Assembly: GCA_020859985.1 (NCBI GenBank)
Contig: JAJBVD010000030.1
Location: 62,001 to 126,000, forward strand
From: Clostridiales bacterium
GTDB taxonomy: Bacteria; Bacillota; Clostridia; Lachnospirales; Lachnospiraceae
Length of the DNA stretch: 64,000 nt
Direction: 5' to 3'
Numbering within the stretch: position 1 is the first letter of the stretch; the number at the start of each line of letters is the position of its first letter. Positions 33,993-42,891 of this stretch are shown here, in pieces. The position numbers and the translations under genes are program-made. The notes under the pieces were generated by a model. It was not told where the DNA came from. It was given only the letters and a program-made list of their open reading frames with translations, and made no database searches.

Positions 33993-35417
33993 TTATTTTC
34001 CGTCTTGACGCTTTCGACCAGAATCTGTCCGTTCGATGCCATCGCAGCTATGCAGGTACTTTCTTACTTTCATTGCTTCCTGCCCATACCGGAATTTCTG
34101 GCTCTGCCTGAGTCCTGCAGCCGCCCTGTCCGCTCTCTCCGCCTCTGTAAGGCTTTCCATCGCAAGAATCGCCCGTTTCAGGTCTTCCTCATCTCCGCTC
34201 CGGAAATACAGCGGTGCTTCACCGAGCACTTCCAGCATGGATGCCGCATCGGAAGAGATCACAGGCACGCCCTGCGACATTGCTTCCAGCGGCGGAATCC
34301 CGAAGCCTTCATAGATGGATGGGAAGACAAAGTATTTTGCCATCCGGTATACCTCCGGCAAATCGCCGTCGTCGACAAATCCGGTTACTGTCACAGGAAT
34401 TGCATCTGTCGCATCTGTCGCATCCGCTGTACCTGATGCTTCCGTTGCCTCTGAAATACCTGTTGCATCTGTTGCGCCAGACGCATTTTCTGAACTGTTT
34501 ACAGGCTCTGCCGCTCCCGCTTCCCGCAGCAGTTCATCGATCTTCCAGCCTTTACGCCCGGCAAGCACGAGCTTTGTTTTTATGCTTCCCTGCCTGTACA
34601 GGTCCAGATATGCATTCAAAAGCAATGTCATGTTCTTGCGTGGTTCGAGTGTAGAAAGGCAAAGAATGTATTCGTCAGGGAGATGATATTTTTGCCGCAG
34701 ACGGATACATAATTGTTCTGCTGATTCGTCATCATGTAATCCGGTTGTATCGGTGTTGCATGTGACAACGGGGCCTGCGGCGGAGCCCACTGATGAATCG
34801 TCAACATACTTTGCAGGGGCATACAACGGTGGCTCGCTTTCTTCCGTCAGAAATTTTCCGCACACACCATTGTAAGTGACCAGTATTTTTTCCTCAGGCA
34901 CATGCAGAATCTGCTGTATCCGGCTTTTGCTGAATTCGGAAACGGTAATGGTACGTTCCGCATGCCGCACGGCCCATCGGTAGGACAGACGAAAATACCA
35001 GACCATCGGCGTTTTCATGGTCTCCGGACAATCCCAGCAGCCCATGTCATGGATGGTGGAGAGTACATGCTTTTTTCGCAGAAGGATCGGCATCGGGAAC
35101 GCGAAAAACAGGTAATAGTCTGCTTTCAGACGGTTCAGATAGCGCGGCAGACGCCACTGGTTGAACAGCAGCTTCTTACATCCCGGCAGAATGTGGATAT
35201 GGATGTTTTCCTGATTCTTGTACGGTTTGAAGTCAGGAAATATCTGATTCTTGAAAATGAGTTCAAAAGTATCGCTGCCGGTTACCTCTGACACTGTGAC
35301 TTCTGATCCTGACAGCGTCCGGCTCCCCTTTATCAGTTCCAGCGTCATGTTCAGCGCATAGCGCTCGATTCCTGTGAAGTTATCGTCCAGCGAAGTAAGG
35401 TCGACCGCGATGTTCAC
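33993..35417 (-). CDS. GT4 glycosyltransferase with an Ala/Thr/Asp repeat insert
   Basis: About 474 residues. I place the start at GTG 35417 (VNIAVDLTSLDDNFTGIERY), with GGAGG nine bases upstream; the open frame continues to 35489 but without a ribosome site. It shows the usual first strand, VSEFSKSRIQQIL, LCLSTLEPRKNM and PSIYEGFGIPPLEAM with paired glutamates. Two polar inserts interrupt the fold. One, at about residues 305-335, is a low-complexity run of Ala, Thr and Asp encoded by imperfect 9-base repeats. The repeats may change length between strains. Confidence 0.87.
   Translation of the reverse strand: MNIAVDLTSLDDNFTGIERYALNMTLELIKGSRTLSGSEVTVSEVTGSDTFELIFKNQIFPDFKPYKNQENIHIHILPGCKKLLFNQWRLPRYLNRLKADYYLFFAFPMPILLRKKHVLSTIHDMGCWDCPETMKTPMVWYFRLSYRWAVRHAERTITVSEFSKSRIQQILHVPEEKILVTYNGVCGKFLTEESEPPLYAPAKYVDDSSVGSAAGPVVTCNTDTTGLHDDESAEQLCIRLRQKYHLPDEYILCLSTLEPRKNMTLLLNAYLDLYRQGSIKTKLVLAGRKGWKIDELLREAGAAEPVNSSENASGATDATGISEATEASGTADATDATDAIPVTVTGFVDDGDLPEVYRMAKYFVFPSIYEGFGIPPLEAMSQGVPVISSDAASMLEVLGEAPLYFRSGDEEDLKRAILAMESLTEAERADRAAAGLRQSQKFRYGQEAMKVRKYLHSCDGIERTDSGRKRQDGK
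34401..34480. repeat. Imperfect 9-base tandem repeats in a glycosyltransferase gene
   Basis: Plus-strand units related to GCATCTGTC recur, first exact and then degenerate, over about 80 bases. They encode Ala-Thr-Asp units in an inserted loop of the transferase. All changes of nine bases keep the frame. Confidence 0.6.
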
Positions 35418-35511
35418 TGATGTTGCCCTCCTCTTTCTGCACATTGCTTTGTCCGCGCTGCTTCGTCCGCAGGCTGCAATTTCCGTCACGTTTTATAATC
35501 CCGTGAAGGAT

Positions 35512-37767
35512 TCACTTCCGATACTTCCACACGATCGGCAGGATTTTCAAGTCGTCTACCAGATAGCGTTTGAAGAGGCGCTTCGGCTCATGGCAGAGAC
35601 GGTAGAACCATTCAAGACCGCATTTTTGCATCCAGCGTGGTGCGCGCGTTACGTTGCCGGCCGCGAAGTCGAGCCCCGCGCCGATGCCGATTCCCAGCAT
35701 TCCCTGAAGCTCGTCCTGATACTGCCAGAGAAAAATTTCCTGTTTCGGCGTGCCAAGCGCCGCGATCAGGATGTCGGGCTTTGTCTGATGGATGTCCCGC
35801 CAGATTTCTCTGACCCGGCCTTCGTCTTTTTCGAAACCGTATTCCGGCGAGCAGGTGCCAACGACCTGCAGTCCTGGGCAGCTTGCTTTCAGTTTTTGAG
35901 CAGCCATATCCGCCACACCCGGCGCCGCGCCGAGGAAGTACATTCGGTAGCCTTTTTTCGCAGCCAGCCGGCAGACTCGTGGAAACAGGTCGGAGCCGGA
36001 AATCTTTTCTTTAATGGGCGTCCCCAGCCATTTGGATATCCAGATGAGCGGCTGCCCATCCGTCAGCACCAAAGAAGCCCCTTGATACGCTTTTTGAAAT
36101 TCTGTGTCTGTCTCCAGACGCACAATGTGGTCAATGTTCGGGGTGACAATGTAGGCGGCAGTGCTATCCAGATGTAACTCAATCCACGCAAGCGCTTCTT
36201 CAAAAGTGATGTTGTCGATCTCTGTGTTTAGAAAGCGCATTCTCTGCGGAGCTGTTTCTGTCTTTTTCCCGAATTCCTGCGCGGATTTTCGTCCAATTTT
36301 TCCGACAACCGCTTTTCCCGCAGACGTTTGTTCTGCTGACGTTGGTCTTGCTGACGTTTGTCTTGCTGACGTTTGTCTTGCTGACGTTTGTCTTACAGTG
36401 GATTGCTGTGTCCTCCCATCTGATGTGAAGCTTTTATCTGATGCGAAGCTCCCATTCGACGCGAACAGCATCCCCGGCAGCAGAATAAACGGCTGAAAAG
36501 CAAGAAAGCACAGCTGTGCGTTGATCATCGAATAGGCCACGGTAACCAACAAAGCCCAACAAAGCATCCACTCTTTTTGTTCCGCCAGTTTTTTCCCCGT
36601 AAAATAAAATCCGATAAGCAGCAATACAGCAAGTACCCATCCATAAGTCAGAAGCTCTTTTACAAAGGAATTGTCCACATAATTATAGACGAGCGAATCA
36701 TCCAGACGCAGGCTGCCCTGGCCATACCAGTGTATCACTTTGCCAAACAGAGAAAATCCATACTCACGAATCGCGTCATGTCCCAACTGCAGACGTCCGT
36801 TCAGTGTCTCGTTGATGCGGTACCAAAACGCGTTATCTGAATTGTAAAAATACTGAACTACAACAGAAACAGCAAATGCGATGAGAAAGCCAAACTTTGC
36901 CACGAAAATTCTGAAAGAGCTGAAAATCCGCACAAACCGCCTGCCTGCTGTTTTGCCTGCGGATTCTTCTGAAAAATCCCGTCCCCACAAGAACGCGCCG
37001 GCAATGCCAATAACCGCCAGCAGCAGATCGGATCGCGAATCCGTAAAGTAGTATAATATTCCATTCAATACCAAAAGAACAGCCGCGTCGATGCAGCGTG
37101 CCTTCCCCCGTATGCAAAGCCAGGCCATTGTCACAAACAGCATGATATGTGCCGGAAATCCGCAGTAATCATACCCAAGGCTGTGTCTTACACGGTCGCC
37201 CTCATACCAGAGGATATCTTCGATCAGTCCGCAGCCGGAAGCGGCCGCTGCGGCTGCCATGACAGCAAGCTGAACTGCTACGGTACATTTCAGTATTTTT
37301 TTATATGAGATATCAGCAGAAAAATACAAAAAAAGCATCACCGGCAGGATCTGCCGATTGTACTGGGAGCGCCACGCAAGCACCGCGCTGAAAAAGATCA
37401 GGATGACACCGAGCACATCTGCGCGGCTCAAACACGCACTCAAACATACAGTGTTCAAACGCGAAGTATTCCTTTTATTGACCGCGCCATGCTTTGATGG
37501 AAGCCTTGATAATAGCTTTACAAAAAACTGCACGACAAGGAGCAGATATGCAATCAGCTGAATACGTGAAAACACTTTTGCCGCGGGTGTGATATAATTC
37601 CACATGGTAAGCTTCAGAACCGCAGCTGACAGCCACAATACGTAGGCTGTCAAAAACAACCGCTCCTGAATATCGTCAAAACCCGGAGCGGTTCTCTCGT
37701 CCGCGTGCTTTGCCCCCGGACGCAGATGAGGGTAGTTCCCTGTTTGTTTTGGATATTCTGTACTCAT
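35512..37767 (-). CDS. Fusion of polymerase-like membrane protein and WecG/TagA/CpsF transferase
   Basis: A 751-residue protein. Residues about 30-440 have eleven or more hydrophobic helices with a long loop, like O-antigen polymerases or ligases (Wzy/WaaL). A polar linker with five-residue repeats (RQTSA) spans about residues 455-495. From residue 510 (MRFLNTEIDNITFEEALAWI) to the end is a complete GT26 enzyme: TPNIDHIVRLE, LTDGQPLIW, ALGTPKQE and GAGLDFAAG. GT26 enzymes add N-acetylmannosamine or related sugars to a lipid-linked primer. The fusion ties early glycan assembly to polymerisation. It ends just before the transferase gene and starts 41 bases after RmlA. Confidence 0.85.
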   Translation of the reverse strand: MSTEYPKQTGNYPHLRPGAKHADERTAPGFDDIQERLFLTAYVLWLSAAVLKLTMWNYITPAAKVFSRIQLIAYLLLVVQFFVKLLSRLPSKHGAVNKRNTSRLNTVCLSACLSRADVLGVILIFFSAVLAWRSQYNRQILPVMLFLYFSADISYKKILKCTVAVQLAVMAAAAAASGCGLIEDILWYEGDRVRHSLGYDYCGFPAHIMLFVTMAWLCIRGKARCIDAAVLLVLNGILYYFTDSRSDLLLAVIGIAGAFLWGRDFSEESAGKTAGRRFVRIFSSFRIFVAKFGFLIAFAVSVVVQYFYNSDNAFWYRINETLNGRLQLGHDAIREYGFSLFGKVIHWYGQGSLRLDDSLVYNYVDNSFVKELLTYGWVLAVLLLIGFYFTGKKLAEQKEWMLCWALLVTVAYSMINAQLCFLAFQPFILLPGMLFASNGSFASDKSFTSDGRTQQSTVRQTSARQTSARQTSARPTSAEQTSAGKAVVGKIGRKSAQEFGKKTETAPQRMRFLNTEIDNITFEEALAWIELHLDSTAAYIVTPNIDHIVRLETDTEFQKAYQGASLVLTDGQPLIWISKWLGTPIKEKISGSDLFPRVCRLAAKKGYRMYFLGAAPGVADMAAQKLKASCPGLQVVGTCSPEYGFEKDEGRVREIWRDIHQTKPDILIAALGTPKQEIFLWQYQDELQGMLGIGIGAGLDFAAGNVTRAPRWMQKCGLEWFYRLCHEPKRLFKRYLVDDLKILPIVWKYRK
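36321..36395. repeat. Five tandem 15-base repeats in the linker of the fusion gene
   Basis: Units of CTGACGTTTGTCTTG on the plus strand, the third and fourth identical, the first, second and fifth slightly changed. They encode five residues each (RQTSA-like) between the membrane part and the GT26 domain. The 15-base unit keeps the frame, so copy number may vary without loss of function. Confidence 0.85.
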
Positions 37768-37808
37768 ACTCTCTTCCTGTAAAAAGTCCTTTTAATCTGC
37801 GCAACATT

Positions 37809-38705
37809 TCAGTGCAGTACATCAAGGAATTTCCCATCCAGAACATCCATCAGATACTGCCCGTACTGGTTCTTCTTCAAATCCTCATACAGCTCAAGCA
37901 CTTCCTCGCGGGTAATCCAGCCATTCAGGTAGGCGATTTCCTCAAGGCAGGCGATCTTCCGGTGCTGATGATCTTCCACAGTCTTGACGAAATTGGTAGC
38001 CTCGACGAGGCTCTCATGCGTACCGGTGTCCAGCCAGGTAAAGCCCTGTCCCAGAAGCTCTACATTGAGATTCCCGGCATTGAGATAAATGCGGTTCAAA
38101 TCGGTGATCTCCAGCTCGCCTCTGGCCGAAGGCTGCAGATTTTTCGCATAGTCGACCACTTTGTTATCGTAAAAATACAGACCGGTCACGCAATAATTGC
38201 TCTTCGGATGCTCCGGTTTCTCCTCAATGGAAACGGCATGCCCGTCCCGATTGAACTCCACGATGCCGAAGCGCTCCGGATCGTCCACATAGTAGCCGAA
38301 TACTGTCGCTCCTCTGCCGTTCTCGGCATTCTCCACCGCAGCCTTGAGGCGTTTTTTCAGCCCGTGTCCGGCAAAAATGTTGTCTCCAAGAACCATGGCA
38401 ACCGTGTCGTCCCCGATAAAATCCGCGCCAATGATAAATGCCTGCGCAAGTCCGTCCGGGCTTGGCTGCACCGCATAAGAAAGACGGACGCCGAATTGAT
38501 GACCATCTCCCAGAAGGGCTTCAAAGCGCGGGGTGTCCATCGGCGTGGAGATGATCAGAATATCCCGGATGCCCGCGTTCATCAGCACAGACATCGGATA
38601 ATAAATCATTGGTTTGTCATAGATGGGGAGCAGCTGCTTGCTCGTCACTTTTGTCAGCGGATAAAGGCGCGTGCCCGAGCCGCCCGCCAGTATAATTCCT
38701 TTCAT
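37809..38705 (-). CDS. rmlA: Glucose-1-phosphate thymidylyltransferase
   Basis: A 298-residue enzyme making dTDP-glucose from glucose-1-phosphate and dTTP, the first step to dTDP-rhamnose. It begins [18 protein letters not shown] with the nucleotide-binding G-G-S-G-T-R-L motif; [25 protein letters not shown] and [10 protein letters not shown] follow. It has the usual length. The other rhamnose genes (rmlB, rmlC, rmlD) are not in this window. It probably supplies rhamnose for the transferases on its left. Confidence 0.95.
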   Translation of the reverse strand: MKGIILAGGSGTRLYPLTKVTSKQLLPIYDKPMIYYPMSVLMNAGIRDILIISTPMDTPRFEALLGDGHQFGVRLSYAVQPSPDGLAQAFIIGADFIGDDTVAMVLGDNIFAGHGLKKRLKAAVENAENGRGATVFGYYVDDPERFGIVEFNRDGHAVSIEEKPEHPKSNYCVTGLYFYDNKVVDYAKNLQPSARGELEITDLNRIYLNAGNLNVELLGQGFTWLDTGTHESLVEATNFVKTVEDHQHRKIACLEEIAYLNGWITREEVLELYEDLKKNQYGQYLMDVLDGKFLDVLH

Positions 38706-38732
38706 AAGTTGTCCTCCCGAAAGCTTCTTGTT

Positions 38733-40163
38733 TTATTCCGTCTTGTAAAGGAAAATCGGTGTACGTTCATCCAGTTCGTTGTAAATAGTCTCAGCCACAT
38801 CATACGGCAGGTTCACACAGCCGTGTGAGCCGTTGGTCTTGTAAATGCTTCCCCCAAACGATGAGCGCCAGGTCGCGTCGTGCAGGCCCTGTCCTTCATG
38901 GAACGGCATCCAGTAGGTCACATCCGTCTCCCATGCACTCGATCCGGTACCTCCCGAAAGTGTAACATCCGTCTGCTTATAGGGAATCATAAATACTCCG
39001 GTCGTCGTCTCCCGCTCCTCGGTCGGCTTACCGGTGACACAATCACTCTCGACAATGAGTTCGCCATCCTTGTAATACCAGATGTGCTGGCTGGTGAGAT
39101 CAACCTCCACGTATGTGCCGCAAATATCGTCAACACCGTTGCGCGCAAGGCCTGTCATTGAATAGGTCGGCTCACGGGTGACCTCGGTATTTGCCGTAAT
39201 ATCTGCGATCAGCTGCTCTTTCTCTCCGCTCTGATCAATCTGATAGCCATAGTCGCTGCTTTCATACTCAATGGTCTCGCCATTGCTTGTCGTAAAAGTA
39301 CGCGGCAGATAAAGTGTATTGTATGTTGCCGCAAGGTTGTAAACAAAATCCTCCACCTGCTGCTCGTCGATCGAGGCAAGCTCGCCGTCAATGATCAGCC
39401 AGTCCTGAATCGTCGACCAATCCAGAACAATCTCCTCCTCACCAAAGGTGAGAGTGATTACGGCCTTGCAGTAGGAATTATAAATGTCCATCAGAGAATT
39501 CAGATCCAGATCGTCCTGCGTGACTTCCGGCACATAGTAGAACGACTCCGGGAATTCAATCACCGCGTCTTCCTGCGGACGATCCTCAGCCACCAGATTG
39601 TCCACGTAATCTTTTATATAAGTCTGAAGATCTGCGTCGTCAAATTCCGTGCCGTAGCTTTCCGGCTCGATATAGTATTCGGTGCCATTGTATTCCAGCG
39701 TCGCGTCGGAGCTGGTGACACGCGGTATGGTAAAATTCACAACCGATACTGCCGAGGCGAACACGTCTTCATCATAGTCAAAAGAGACCTCTACTTCAAA
39801 GTCATTCCCTTTCGCCAGACTAAAGAGCAGGCTCAGATTCTGATCCCGCATACAGGCCTGTATATCGGAGAGCAGGCTCATCTGATCAATCGTATAACCC
39901 ATTTCCTCCAGTGTCAGGGTCAGGGTCGTCTCTCCACCCTCCGTGATGGTAACAGTCGGGGCGCTGTAATCCTCTGTCAGCATAGCTAAAACTTCTCTGC
40001 AGCTCTTCCCCGAGACATCATATCCGTTCAGCGTTGTCTCCTCAAAAAAAAGACCGCTGTTCACCTGCCTGTAAAGGTAATACCCGCCTCCGCAGAGGCC
40101 TGCCAGTATCACGCATACGATAATTAGAACAGCAGCCTGTAATTTTTTATGCTTTTTCTTCAT
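38733..40163 (-). CDS. L,D-transpeptidase (YkuD) with PG-binding-4-like repeats
   Basis: A 476-residue membrane-anchored enzyme that cross-links peptidoglycan by 3-3 bonds or attaches proteins. An N-terminal signal-anchor helix (AAVLIIVCVILAGLCGGGYY) is followed by two beta-rich domains of the PG-binding-4 type. The C-terminal YkuD domain, from about residue 345, has VDLTSQHIWYYKDG and the active-site SHGCVNLPYDVAE with the catalytic Cys. It has its own promoter about 37 bases upstream and may be transcribed into rmlA, 27 bases away. Confidence 0.92.
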   Translation of the reverse strand: MKKKHKKLQAAVLIIVCVILAGLCGGGYYLYRQVNSGLFFEETTLNGYDVSGKSCREVLAMLTEDYSAPTVTITEGGETTLTLTLEEMGYTIDQMSLLSDIQACMRDQNLSLLFSLAKGNDFEVEVSFDYDEDVFASAVSVVNFTIPRVTSSDATLEYNGTEYYIEPESYGTEFDDADLQTYIKDYVDNLVAEDRPQEDAVIEFPESFYYVPEVTQDDLDLNSLMDIYNSYCKAVITLTFGEEEIVLDWSTIQDWLIIDGELASIDEQQVEDFVYNLAATYNTLYLPRTFTTSNGETIEYESSDYGYQIDQSGEKEQLIADITANTEVTREPTYSMTGLARNGVDDICGTYVEVDLTSQHIWYYKDGELIVESDCVTGKPTEERETTTGVFMIPYKQTDVTLSGGTGSSAWETDVTYWMPFHEGQGLHDATWRSSFGGSIYKTNGSHGCVNLPYDVAETIYNELDERTPIFLYKTE

Positions 40164-40199
40164 TCCGACCCTTGCTCCTCTGAATTATAGAATCTCTAT

Positions 40200-40229
40200 A
40201 TTATGGCACTATTTACTAAAAATAGTCAA
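40200..40229 (-). promoter_or_regulatory. Promoter of the L,D-transpeptidase gene
   Basis: On the minus strand, -35 TTGACT (40224-40229) and -10 CATAAT (40200-40205), 18 bases apart, about 37 bases upstream of the start codon. Confidence 0.7.
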
Positions 40230-40385
40230 GATGCGGAATCTTAATAATGATTTAAATTTTTATTTCCAACCTTTCCGCTAAAATCAAGGCTTTTCAGCAT
40301 TGCCTGTGACTATCGTGTGTCGAATAGAATCAAACAGATTAACGGAAATGAAAGTTTTTTGTAATGGGATTGCGGCCGGCCTAAT

Positions 40386-41816
40386 TCAAAACCACACCGT
40401 AATCTCCGTTCCCTCTCCAACCTCGCTTTTGAGTTCAATCTGCGCATGGTGCAGCGCGACGATATGTTTTACGATGGCAAGTCCAAGACCTGTGCCGCCG
40501 GTACTCCTCGACCGGCTCTTATCGACGCAGTAAAATCGTTCAAAAACACGTTCCTGACTCTCCTTGGGAATACCGATGCCCGTATCCTTTACACGCAGCA
40601 TCGGGCGGCCGTTTTGCTCCTGTACGATAACATCCACCCTGCCATTCGGCTTATTATAACGTATGGCGTTGTCGCAAAGATTGGTAATCAGTTCTTCAAT
40701 CAGATTCCTGTCGCCATGGATCATGCAGGACTCACCGGAGCATGAGATCTGAATGCCGTTTTTCTTTGCGTTCAGCCGCATGCCATCCACACAGCCGCAA
40801 GCGGCCGCATAAAGATCTACAATATCGGCTGCGGCTTCTGTCTTTTGTCCGTCATCATCATTTTGCGCAGCATCACCTCCGCTCTTTGAATCCGCAGAAG
40901 CACGATGCTCATCTTTGCCATCCTGCGCGGCAGGGCCGTCTGTCCTGTGAGGCAATTCCAGCTTTCCGCTGTCGAGCTGAGAAAGGCGTATAATATCATT
41001 GATCATAGTCAGCAGCCTCTGCGCACTGCGATGGATCTCATGTGCAAAATGCCGCACTTCTTTTTCTCCCGCCATCCCGGTCTCGATCAGCTCTGCATAA
41101 CCGGAAATAGACGTCAGAGGCGTTTTCAGCTCATGCGAGACATTCGCCGTAAACTCCTGCCGCATATTTGCGCTCTGCAGGATGTCCTCGTGCTGCTGGC
41201 GGATGGTCATGACAAACGGCACGAGTTCTTCATAGATGCCTTCTGTACCGACGCTGTCTATGTTGTCCGCCATGCGCTCGATCGGCTTCACGATGCTGGC
41301 TGTGATTCGGCGTGAAAGAAGCATACATACCAGAAGCATGATCACACCGACTCCGATAATCCCCTTCAGCGTGCCCGTAAAAATGCCCCAGATGCTGGCT
41401 TCTTCCTTGCTGATCCGAAGAATCGAGCCGTCGTCCAGCTTCACCGCGTAATAATAGAGTTCAGAATCCAGCGAATCCGAATAGCGGGTCGTCCAGCCCT
41501 CGCCGTCCGCCTCTGCTTCCTGCACCTCCTCGCGGTCTGCATGATTTTCCAGCGTACCGCTGACGTCGCTGTCATACACAACCGTCCCGTCCTCATCAAT
41601 CAGCGTGACGCGCAGCCCCGCTACATCCTCCGTGTACTGTTCCGAAAGCTCCTCCGGCGAGGTCGACAGGCTGGAGATCAGCGCCGCGCAGGTGCGCATC
41701 TCCGAAAGCACCTGCTCCTTGTACATATTACGAAAAATGGCAACCGCTATAAAAAGCGTTGCCACCAGAGTCACAAATACCGTAAGAACCATCCAGGTGT
41801 TGATCTTCTTTTTCAT
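40386..41816 (-). CDS. phoR: Phosphate-regulon-type sensor histidine kinase
   Basis: A 476-residue membrane kinase. Two membrane helices (near residues 8-28 and 150-172) flank an external PAS-like sensor; a HAMP-like region follows, then NVSHELKTPLTSISGY with the phospho-acceptor His, and an ATPase domain with LCDNAIRYN, VKDTGIGIP and GGTGLGLAIVKH. A polar insert of about 45 residues (Asp, Gln, Lys-rich) interrupts the segment between the dimerisation and ATPase domains. It is preceded by the PhoB-like regulator and an intergenic palindrome. The pst-phoU genes upstream support a phosphate role. Confidence 0.88.
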   Translation of the reverse strand: MKKKINTWMVLTVFVTLVATLFIAVAIFRNMYKEQVLSEMRTCAALISSLSTSPEELSEQYTEDVAGLRVTLIDEDGTVVYDSDVSGTLENHADREEVQEAEADGEGWTTRYSDSLDSELYYYAVKLDDGSILRISKEEASIWGIFTGTLKGIIGVGVIMLLVCMLLSRRITASIVKPIERMADNIDSVGTEGIYEELVPFVMTIRQQHEDILQSANMRQEFTANVSHELKTPLTSISGYAELIETGMAGEKEVRHFAHEIHRSAQRLLTMINDIIRLSQLDSGKLELPHRTDGPAAQDGKDEHRASADSKSGGDAAQNDDDGQKTEAAADIVDLYAAACGCVDGMRLNAKKNGIQISCSGESCMIHGDRNLIEELITNLCDNAIRYNKPNGRVDVIVQEQNGRPMLRVKDTGIGIPKESQERVFERFYCVDKSRSRSTGGTGLGLAIVKHIVALHHAQIELKSEVGEGTEITVWF

Positions 41817-41865
41817 GCCTGTCTTTCCGCTCCTGTTCGTTTTTCATACTGAAACTGAAATCATC

Positions 41866-41892
41866 GTAACTGTGAAATTACTGAACAGTTAC
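41866..41892. repeat. 27-bp palindromic element, copy 1
   Basis: Perfect 8-base arms GTAACTGT and ACAGTTAC around an 11-base centre, between the sensor kinase and regulator genes. The centre (GAAATTACTGA) is the reverse complement form of the centre seen in copies 3 to 5. It has no T-run and so is not a classical terminator. Confidence 0.75.
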
Positions 41893-42017
41893 AAATATCC
41901 TGTTTTCCGTTTTTCTAAATCCGATTCCGGGTCACAGTTCTGTCAGTGCTGTCAGTGAATCCATAATCAGATATTTCACAGTCCTGCATTGTGCATCCGG
42001 TATCTGCCACAGGCCTG

Positions 42018-42698
42018 TCAGGTGTCCGAATTCAGGATATACCCGACATTCCGCACCGTGCGGATCATTGCTCCCGCTGTGCCAAGCTTCTGCCTCAGCG
42101 TCTTAATATGCATATCGAGCGTCCGGGATTCCCCTTCAAAGTCGGTGCCCCACACGCGGTCCAGAATGGTCTCTCTCGACACCACGATGCCGGCATTCAA
42201 TAGCAGCAGCTTCAAAAGCTCATATTCTTTAAAGGTCAGCTCAACCGGCTTGTCGTCGACATACACTGCCCGTTTCTCATCATCCATAAAAATAGATTCC
42301 TGCCGGATCAAGCGTTTTTCCTCCAGATCCTGTGTCCGGCGCATCAAAGCCTTAACGCGCGAGATCAGTTCCATCACGCCAAAAGGCTTGGTGATATAAT
42401 CATCCGCGCCGGTATCGAGTCCCTTCACCTTATCAATTTCCGAAGTCTTCGCGGTCACCAGAATGATCGGAAGCTTGCGTGTCTGCGCCGAATACCGCAG
42501 CTTCTTCACGATCTCCAGCCCGCTCTCATCCGGCAGCATAATATCCAGAAGAGCCAGCGACGGCATTCGTTCCTTCAGCCTCGCATAAAACGCTGAGGCG
42601 CAGTCAAAGCCCTGCACCTCATATCCCGCATTTTTCAGCGCAAATAATTCAATCTCGCGGATGTTTTCATCATCCTCCACAACGTATATCAAAGCCAC
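42018..42698 (-). CDS. phoB: Phosphate-regulon-type response regulator
   Basis: A 226-residue OmpR-family regulator. The receiver has VVEDDENI, the phospho-acceptor Asp in LALLDIMLPD and the Lys in DYITKPFG. The C-terminal winged helix carries ELTFKEYELLKLLL and RTLDMHIKTLRQKLG. It probably binds the TTTACA repeats upstream of pstS when phosphorylated by the adjacent kinase. Confidence 0.9.
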   Translation of the reverse strand: MALIYVVEDDENIREIELFALKNAGYEVQGFDCASAFYARLKERMPSLALLDIMLPDESGLEIVKKLRYSAQTRKLPIILVTAKTSEIDKVKGLDTGADDYITKPFGVMELISRVKALMRRTQDLEEKRLIRQESIFMDDEKRAVYVDDKPVELTFKEYELLKLLLLNAGIVVSRETILDRVWGTDFEGESRTLDMHIKTLRQKLGTAGAMIRTVRNVGYILNSDT

Positions 42699-42759
42699 GT
42701 CCGTTCCTCACTTTCCCCCGGCCATCCCGCATGAAAATAATACTTAATTGTTCTGGACA

Positions 42760-42784
42760 GTACTTCGCACTCGCTGCGAAGTAC
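42760..42784. repeat. Short inverted repeat downstream of phoU
   Basis: Nine-base perfect arms GTACTTCGC (42760-42768) and GCGAAGTAC (42776-42784) around seven bases. A similar core recurs near 60.41-60.46 kb. Function unknown. Confidence 0.5.
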
Positions 42785-42807
42785 GTGTGAAAACGTAACT
42801 ATAACAA

Positions 42808-42846
42808 GGAAAAGCCCCTCGCGAAGCGATTTTAATGGGCTTTTCC
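42808..42846 (-). terminator. Candidate terminator of the pst-phoU operon
   Basis: On the minus strand, GGAAAAGCCC pairs with GGGCTTTTCC (ten perfect pairs), and the stem is followed by TTGTTATAG, a modest T-rich run. It begins about 45 bases after the phoU stop. An A-rich/T-rich stem of this kind can act in both directions. Confidence 0.5.
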
Positions 42847-42849
42847 CTC

Positions 42850-42876
42850 GCAACTGTGAATGTAATGAACAGTTGC
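42850..42876. repeat. 27-bp palindromic element, copy 2
   Basis: Perfect 8-base arms GCAACTGT and ACAGTTGC around GAATGTAATGA. The first and last arm bases show a compensating change relative to copy 1 (T to C, A to G), keeping the pairing. It sits beside the GGGCTTTTCC stem, an arrangement repeated in reverse at copy 3. Confidence 0.75.
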
Positions 42877-42891
42877 ATTATACTTCGAATT

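Noticed and set aside
36321-36395. Possible CRISPR array
   Set aside because: The repeats are 15 bases long, contiguous and in frame within a coding linker, with no spacers.
37710-38828. Long plus-strand frame opposite rmlA
   Set aside because: It is the antisense shadow of rmlA, whose motifs are complete on the minus strand.
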